In this document: positions 57,907-64,000 of the stretch, one piece after another
How positions within the stretch are numbered: position 1 is the stretch's first letter
How the letters are laid out: every line of letters starts with the position of its first letter
Assembly: GCF_015352955.1 (NCBI RefSeq)
Contig: NZ_JACYOX010000020.1
Location: 30,595 to 94,594, forward strand
Source of the DNA: Noviherbaspirillum soli
GTDB taxonomy: Bacteria; Pseudomonadota; Gammaproteobacteria; Burkholderiales; Burkholderiaceae_D
Reading direction: 5' to 3'
Length of the DNA stretch: 64,000 nucleotides
Notes under the pieces: model-generated
What the model was told of the DNA's origin: nothing
What the model saw: only the letters and a program-made list of their open reading frames with translations
Databases searched by the model: none
Made by a program: the position numbers and the translations under genes

Positions 57907-59343
57907 TCAGCCATGCCGGATGGCGATGGTCTTCAGCGCGGTGAAGCCGTACAGCGCCTCGAACCCTTTTTCGCGGCCATGGCCGCTGGCCTTGACGCCG
58001 CCGAAGGGCAGCTCAACCCCGCCGCCGGCGCCGTAATTGTTGATGAATACCTGGCCGGCCCGCACCGCGCGCGCCATGCGCATCTGGCGCGCGCCGTTCT
58101 CGGTCCAGACGCCCGCGACCAGGCCGAAGGCAGTGCTGTTGGCCAGGCGCAGCGCGTCCTGCTCGCTGTCGAAGGGCATGGCCGCCAGCACCGGGCCGAA
58201 CACTTCTTCCTGCGCCAGGCGATGGGTATGCGGCACGTCGCGCAGCAGGGTCGGCGCCTGGTAGAAGCCGCTTTCCGGCGCCTGCGGCACGATGCTGCCC
58301 TGGGCCATCACCGAAATGCCGTCGCTGTGCGCATCGGACAGGAAGTCCCAGACCCGCTGCTGCTGCTGGCGCCGGATCAACGGGCCGCAGTCGAGGTCCA
58401 TCTGGGCCGGCCCCACCTGCAGGCGTTCGAACACGCTGGCCAGCAGGTCCAGCACCTTTTCATAGGCTGGCCGCTCGATCAGCAGGCGGCTGCCGGCCGA
58501 GCAGGTCTGGCCGGCGTTCTGCACGATGGCGCTGGTCACGGCCGGCAGCAGCAGGTCCATGTCGGCGTCGGCAAACACGATCTGCGGCGACTTGCCGCCC
58601 AGCTCCAGCGTGACCGGCACATGGTTGACGGCGGCGGCCTGCGACACCAGCGTGCCCACCGACGGCGAGCCGGTGAAGGACACATGATCGATGCCCGGAT
58701 GCGACACCAGCGCCGCGCCCGCCTCATGGCCATAGCCGGTGACGATGTTGATCACGCCGGCCGGAAAGCCGATGTCGGCCGCCAGTTGCGCCAGACGCAG
58801 GATGGACATGCAGGCATCCTCGGCCGGCTTGACCACGCAGGTGTTGCCGGCCGCCAGCGCGCCGCCGACCGAGCGTCCGAAGATCTGCAGCGGGTAATTC
58901 CAGGGAATGATGTGGCCGGTCACGCCCAGCGGCTCGCGCAGCGTCAGCACCGTGTAGCCGGCCTGGTAGGGAATGGTCTCGCCATGCAGCTTGTCGCAGG
59001 CGCCGGCATAGAACTCGAAATAGCGCGCCACCGCCGCGGCGTCGGCGCGTGCCTGGCGCAGCGGCTTGCCGCAGTCGCGCGCCTCGAGTTGCGCGAATTC
59101 CTCGCCATGCTCGATCAGGGCCTGCGACAGCCGGTAAAGCAGGCGGCCGCGCTCGGCGGCCGACATCAAGCTCCATTCGCCTTCAAACGCAGTGCGCGCC
59201 GTCTGCACGGCGAACTGGATGTCCTCGGCGTTGCCGCGCGCAATTTCGTCATATTGCTGGCCATCTGAGGGATCGATGACGGGAATCGCCTGGCGTGATG
59301 CCGAAGCGACCCAGCGGTTACCGATGAAGTGCTGGTCAGGCAT
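57907..59343 (-). CDS. NAD(P)-dependent aldehyde dehydrogenase
   Basis: Aldehyde dehydrogenase (478 aa) of the betaine/aromatic aldehyde type. Catalytic Cys in NAGQTCSAGSRLLIERP, Glu in VTLELGGKSPQIVFADADMD, cofactor site IIPWNYPLQIFGRSVGGALA and the end motif PFGGVKASGHGREKG. It should oxidise the aldehyde made by the SDR to the acid. Divergent from the GntR gene with a palindrome between. Confidence 0.92.
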   Translation of the reverse strand: MPDQHFIGNRWVASASRQAIPVIDPSDGQQYDEIARGNAEDIQFAVQTARTAFEGEWSLMSAAERGRLLYRLSQALIEHGEEFAQLEARDCGKPLRQARADAAAVARYFEFYAGACDKLHGETIPYQAGYTVLTLREPLGVTGHIIPWNYPLQIFGRSVGGALAAGNTCVVKPAEDACMSILRLAQLAADIGFPAGVINIVTGYGHEAGAALVSHPGIDHVSFTGSPSVGTLVSQAAAVNHVPVTLELGGKSPQIVFADADMDLLLPAVTSAIVQNAGQTCSAGSRLLIERPAYEKVLDLLASVFERLQVGPAQMDLDCGPLIRRQQQQRVWDFLSDAHSDGISVMAQGSIVPQAPESGFYQAPTLLRDVPHTHRLAQEEVFGPVLAAMPFDSEQDALRLANSTAFGLVAGVWTENGARQMRMARAVRAGQVFINNYGAGGGVELPFGGVKASGHGREKGFEALYGFTALKTIAIRHG

Positions 59344-59539
59344 GGTAATCCTTCAAGGTTGGGTTGTCGTGCGTGGCGGCGCATTGCTCATCGCGCGTTG
59401 CATTGCGGAGTGCAAGGCTTGCCTCGAACAATCAGGAAGACGCCATGACGCATGGCAAGTTCCATTGCCGGCCACATCGAACTGCTTGCCGGCATCGCCA
59501 ATCGCTTGCCGGGGTCGTCTGGAAGCATAGCCGAGCCAG

Positions 59540-59553
59540 TTGTATGATTACAA
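59540..59553. promoter_or_regulatory. GntR/FadR-type operator candidate
   Basis: TTGTATGATTACAA: TTGTA and TACAA half-sites around four bases, 25 bp before the GntR start and about 196 bp before the aldehyde dehydrogenase start. FadR-subfamily regulators often bind such TTGTn-nACAA palindromes. Confidence 0.55.
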
Positions 59554-59578
59554 TACATTTTCCCTTCAGGACCGCTCC

Positions 59579-60319
59579 ATGACCAAGCTGCAGGATCTCC
59601 CGATAGCAACCTTGAGCGCCACTGCCAAGATGCCCGACCGTGTCACAGCTGCGCTGCTGTCCCTGATCCGCGCCGGTGAATACCCGCCCGGCGCCAGGCT
59701 GCCGTCGGAAATGCGCATGGCCACGAGTTTTGGCGTGAGCCGCACGGTGATACGCGAGGCGGTGTCGCGGCTCAAGTCCGAAGGGCTGGTCGAATCGCGC
59801 CAGGGCAGCGGCGTCTATGTGCGCACCGGCAGCATGGACACGCCCTTCCGCATCGATCCGACGGTCGCCGACTCGGTGCAGTCGCTGCTGCAGATCGTGG
59901 AATTGCGGCGCGGGCTGGAATCGGAAATCGCCGCGCTGGCAGCCGAGCGGCGAACACCTGCGCAACTGGCGGAAATCCGCGCTGCGCTGGCGGCGATCGA
60001 AGCCGATGTCGCCGCCGGCGGCGACGGCGTGGATGCCGACATGGCATATCACCGCGCGATTGCGCGCGCCACCGGCAATCCGCACTTCCTGGCGCTATGG
60101 GACTTTCTGGGACAATTCCTGCGCGGCGCCATGACGGTGACCCGGGCGCTGGAAGCCGAACGGCAGGAAATGGGCCGGCAGGTGCTGGATGAACACCATG
60201 CCCTGGTGGAAGCCATCGCCGCCGGCGACCCGGCCACCGCCAGCGCCGCCGCCCGCCACCACATGGTGATGGCCGCGCAGCGCATCGGCACCCTTGACGC
60301 GGGCGCGCTTGGCGCATAG
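59579..60319 (+). CDS. GntR-family regulator (FadR subfamily)
   Basis: Repressor-type regulator (246 aa). Winged HTH at residues 25-90 (GEYPPGARLPSEMRMATSFG, then VSRTVIREAVSRLKSEG) and an all-helical FCD ligand domain behind, with likely metal ligands in DMAYHRA and DEHHALVEAI and RHH near the end. The start at 59579 gives MTKLQDLPIATLS. Lies between the aldehyde dehydrogenase-SDR pair (divergent) and the serine hydrolase-ligase pair (same strand); probably controls both and the TRAP genes. Confidence 0.9.
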   Translation: MTKLQDLPIATLSATAKMPDRVTAALLSLIRAGEYPPGARLPSEMRMATSFGVSRTVIREAVSRLKSEGLVESRQGSGVYVRTGSMDTPFRIDPTVADSVQSLLQIVELRRGLESEIAALAAERRTPAQLAEIRAALAAIEADVAAGGDGVDADMAYHRAIARATGNPHFLALWDFLGQFLRGAMTVTRALEAERQEMGRQVLDEHHALVEAIAAGDPATASAAARHHMVMAAQRIGTLDAGALGA

Positions 60320-60406
60320 AAAGCTGCGGCATGCACAAAGCCGGCGCAGGCGCTTCTCGTTACAATGGCTGCGCCAATCAAATCCATAACCAGCGAGACA
60401 GCTCAA

Positions 60407-61618
60407 ATGACAGCAAACAGCCTGACGGCGCCGCCCGCGCGCGCCGATTCCCGCCTCGATCCGGCCCGCCTCGACCACCTCACCCGCACGATACAGGCCG
60501 ACATCGACAATGGCCGCATCCCCGGCGCCGTGATGCTGGTGTCCCACCGCGACGAAGTGGTCTATGAAAAGGCGCTGGGCATGCAGAATGCCGCCGCCGG
60601 CGTGCCGATGTCCATCGACACTATTTTCCGCATTTACTCGATGACCAAGCCCATCGTCTCGGTCGCGGTGATGATGCTGGTCGAGGAAGGCCGGCTGCTG
60701 ATCAGCCAGCCGGTATCGGACTTCCTGCCGGAACTGGGCCAGCCCGAGGTCGGCATTGCAGCCACCGATGAGAACGGGCGGCCGGTGCTGAACACCGTGG
60801 CGGCACGGCGCGAAATGACGGTGCATGACCTGTTGCGCCATACCTCGGGCCTGACTTACGGCATCTTCGGCGAATCGCTGGTCAAGAGCGCTTATGGCGA
60901 CGCCGGCGTGGAGCGCAAGGACGTGACCAATGCCGAGATGATGCGCCGGCTGGCCACGGTGCCGCTGGCCTACCAGCCCGGCACGATCTGGGAATACAGC
61001 CGCTCCACCGATGTGCTCGGCGCGCTGGTGGAACGCATTTCCGGCATGGACCTGGAGGCATTCCTGCAGCAGCGCATCCTGGCTCCGCTGGGCATGAAGG
61101 ACAGCGGCTTCTGGGTGCCGGAAGACCAGCAGCACCGCCTGGCCGAAGCCTTCGATACCGATCCGCAGACCGGCGTGGCGGTCAAGCTGATCAATGTGCG
61201 CAGCAAGCCCGCCTTCCTGTCCGGCGGCGGCGGCATGGTCTCCACCGTGCATGACTATCTGCGCTTCGTGCGCATGCTGGCCGCACACGGCACGCTGGAC
61301 GGCGTGCGCATCCTGTCGCGCAAGACCGTAGAAACCATGACCAGCGACCACCTTGGCGACCTGCCCGGCGCACGTGACACGCCGGACTTCCTGCCCGGTC
61401 CGGGCTACGGCTTCGGTCTCGGTTTCGCGGTGCGTATCGCTGCCGGCGATGCCATCGTGCCGGGCTCGGTGGGCGACTACAACTGGAGCGGCCTGGCCGG
61501 CACCTATTTCTGGATCGATCCCACGGAAGAACTGGCGGCGATCTTCCTGATGCAGGCGCCGGAACAGCGGGCGCATTACCGCCAGCTGTTCCGCAATCTG
61601 GTGTACGCGGCGCTGTAA
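60407..61618 (+). CDS. Serine hydrolase of the class C beta-lactamase/esterase family
   Basis: Penicillin-binding-like esterase (403 aa, EstB type). The nucleophile is in the SxxK motif SMTK (IYSMTKPIVSVAV) at about residue 84 and the Tyr motif is WEYSRSTDVLGAL. No signal peptide is seen, so it is probably a cytoplasmic esterase rather than an antibiotic-resistance enzyme. The ATG at 60407 is chosen; another at 60365 is possible. 26 bp before the acyl-CoA ligase gene. Confidence 0.88.
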   Translation: MTANSLTAPPARADSRLDPARLDHLTRTIQADIDNGRIPGAVMLVSHRDEVVYEKALGMQNAAAGVPMSIDTIFRIYSMTKPIVSVAVMMLVEEGRLLISQPVSDFLPELGQPEVGIAATDENGRPVLNTVAARREMTVHDLLRHTSGLTYGIFGESLVKSAYGDAGVERKDVTNAEMMRRLATVPLAYQPGTIWEYSRSTDVLGALVERISGMDLEAFLQQRILAPLGMKDSGFWVPEDQQHRLAEAFDTDPQTGVAVKLINVRSKPAFLSGGGGMVSTVHDYLRFVRMLAAHGTLDGVRILSRKTVETMTSDHLGDLPGARDTPDFLPGPGYGFGLGFAVRIAAGDAIVPGSVGDYNWSGLAGTYFWIDPTEELAAIFLMQAPEQRAHYRQLFRNLVYAAL

Positions 61619-61644
61619 GACGCCGTTTTTTGCCTGAACCAACC

Positions 61645-63213
<1,569 letters not shown>

Positions 63214-63244
63214 AAGCTCCGGCGGGGGAAGCCACTCACACCCT

Positions 63245-63358
63245 CGTAGGGTGCAATACCCGAAGGGCATTGCACCGTTGACCGCAATGTGACACTGCGC
63301 CGGACAACCGTGACCGCCGATCCGGCGCAATGCCCCTGCGGGGTATTGCGCCCCACGA
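63245..63358. repeat. REP doublet, copy C
   Basis: Same element as copies A and B: GTAG-headed left hairpin GGTGCAAT/ATTGCACC around CCCGAAGGG, spacer, then a right hairpin whose arms are GGCGCAAT and ATTGCGCC. Both arms of the right hairpin differ from copy A by matched changes that keep the pairing, so the stem itself is under selection. Together with the next terminator it fills the 236-bp gap. Confidence 0.8.
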
Positions 63359-63381
63359 TGGCGACGATGGCTGCTTCCCAA

Positions 63382-63415
63382 TAAAAAAACCGGCGCCGCG
63401 GCGCCGGTTTTTTTG
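63382..63415. terminator. Bidirectional terminator between ligase and tctA
   Basis: Perfect 20-bp palindrome ACCGGCGCCGCGGCGCCGGT (63389-63408) with seven A before and seven T after, so it can end transcription from both convergent genes. Confidence 0.9.
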
Positions 63416-63449
63416 CCCTGCATGCCGCCTCGCGGCGGCATCGGCAGGC

Positions 63450-64000
63450 TCAGACCTCTTCCTGGAACGCTTCCTCGCGCTTGGCCTTGATCGATGGCAG
63501 CGCCACGATCACCACCAGCGCAGCGGCCGCCAGCAGCAGGCCCAGCGAGATCGGCCGCGTGAAGAACACGCTGAAGTCACCCCGCGACAACAGCAGCGAA
63601 CGACGGAAGTTCTCTTCCATCATCGGCCCCAGCACGAAGCCCAGCAGCAGCGGCGCGCCTTCGCAGCCCAGCTTGATGAACACATAGCCCAAGACACCGA
63701 AGCCCGCCGTCATGAACACGTCGAACACGCTGTTGTTGACCGTGTAGACGCCGATGCAGCAGAACACCAGGATCGCCGGGTACAGGTAGCGATACGGCAC
63801 GGTCAGCAGCTTGATCCAGATGCCGATCAGCGGCAGGTTCAGGATCACCAGCATCGCATTGCCCAGCCACATCGACACGATCAGGCCCCAGAACAGCGTC
63901 GGGTTGCTGGTCATGACCTGCGGACCCGGCTGGATGTTGTGGATCGTCATCGCGCCCACCATCAGCGCCATCACCGCATTGGGCGGAATGCCCAGCGTCA
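63450..64000 (-). CDS. tctA: Tripartite tricarboxylate transporter permease TctA, partial
   Basis: C-terminal part (about 183 residues) of the large membrane subunit of a TTT-family transporter. The reading frame enters the window at base 64000 with the conserved LGIPPNAVMALMVGAMTIHN, followed by several membrane spans (GLIVSMWLGNAMLVILNLPL and others) and ends in a charged tail. The start of the gene and its TctB/TctC partners lie outside. Another uptake system for organic acids, next to the catabolic cluster. Confidence 0.92.
   Translation of the reverse strand, partial: TLGIPPNAVMALMVGAMTIHNIQPGPQVMTSNPTLFWGLIVSMWLGNAMLVILNLPLIGIWIKLLTVPYRYLYPAILVFCCIGVYTVNNSVFDVFMTAGFGVLGYVFIKLGCEGAPLLLGFVLGPMMEENFRRSLLLSRGDFSVFFTRPISLGLLLAAAALVVIVALPSIKAKREEAFQEEV

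Noticed and set aside
60407..61618. Possible antibiotic-resistance beta-lactamase
   Set aside because: SxxK fold is shared with esterases, no signal peptide is present, and the neighbours are catabolic genes.

Overview
The window is chromosomal DNA from a high-GC betaproteobacterium. The gene orders mrdA-mreDCB | gatCAB, metX-metW-ampG, gshA-gshB-EIIA-ptsH-ptsI, rsmB-DUF4390-ntrY-ntrX and fmt-def | LysM-dprA-smg-topB are those of Burkholderiales, most likely Oxalobacteraceae (Herbaspirillum, Noviherbaspirillum or Massilia relatives). This placement is inferred from gene order and protein motifs; no 16S gene or other marker is present. Most of the window is dense core genome. No rRNA, tRNA, CRISPR array, insertion sequence or prophage was found.

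Layout. 1-4.3 kb: elongasome genes (PBP2, MreD, MreC, MreB) on the minus strand, divergent from the gatCAB amidotransferase (4.6-7.8 kb). 7.9-10.2 kb: DUF4124 protein, pyrE and xth. 10.3-14.1 kb: overlapping operon metX-metW-ampG-M48 protease, preceded by a SAM-II type riboswitch and terminator. 14.6-19.4 kb: gshA-gshB-EIIA-ptsH-ptsI operon. 19.7-22.4 kb: nitrogen-control operon torF-like porin-glnK-amtB behind a clear sigma-54 promoter. 22.6-27.9 kb: ubiK, a diguanylate cyclase, comM, an exported-looking FAH-family protein, a lipoprotein and a DUF1840 protein. 28.1-29.6 kb: a lower-GC orphan gene. 30-38.3 kb: rsmB, a two-component system of NtrYX type, a CobW-like fragment, DUF3567, a TrmB paralogue, a LysR regulator and a class II amidotransferase. 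38.3-43.5 kb: cardiolipin synthase-like gene and metH, the latter behind a second SAM-II riboswitch. 43.7-46.4 kb: arginine catabolic pair (arginine dihydrolase-like enzyme plus RocD) with a divergent Lrp regulator. 46.4-53.9 kb: fmt, def, LysM protein, dprA, smg, topB. 54.2-63.2 kb: accessory catabolic region with a TRAP transporter, SDR, aldehyde dehydrogenase, GntR regulator, serine hydrolase and acyl-CoA ligase. 63.4-64 kb: the end of a TctA permease.

How the parts work together. Two separate methionine loci (metXW and metH) carry related SAM-II aptamers, each followed by an intrinsic terminator, and in each case the aptamer core is complementary to part of the terminator. This gives a simple antitermination model for shared SAM feedback. 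The ammonium genes carry sigma-54 -24/-12 elements plus upstream NtrC-like sites. The 54-63 kb region reads as an uptake-oxidation-CoA activation route for an unknown carboxylate, alcohol or ester. Two TTGTA...TACAA palindromes, upstream of the GntR gene and of the TRAP operon, fit common control by that GntR regulator. Three copies of a GTAG-headed REP doublet lie in intergenic spaces at 14.3, 19.6 and 63.3 kb.
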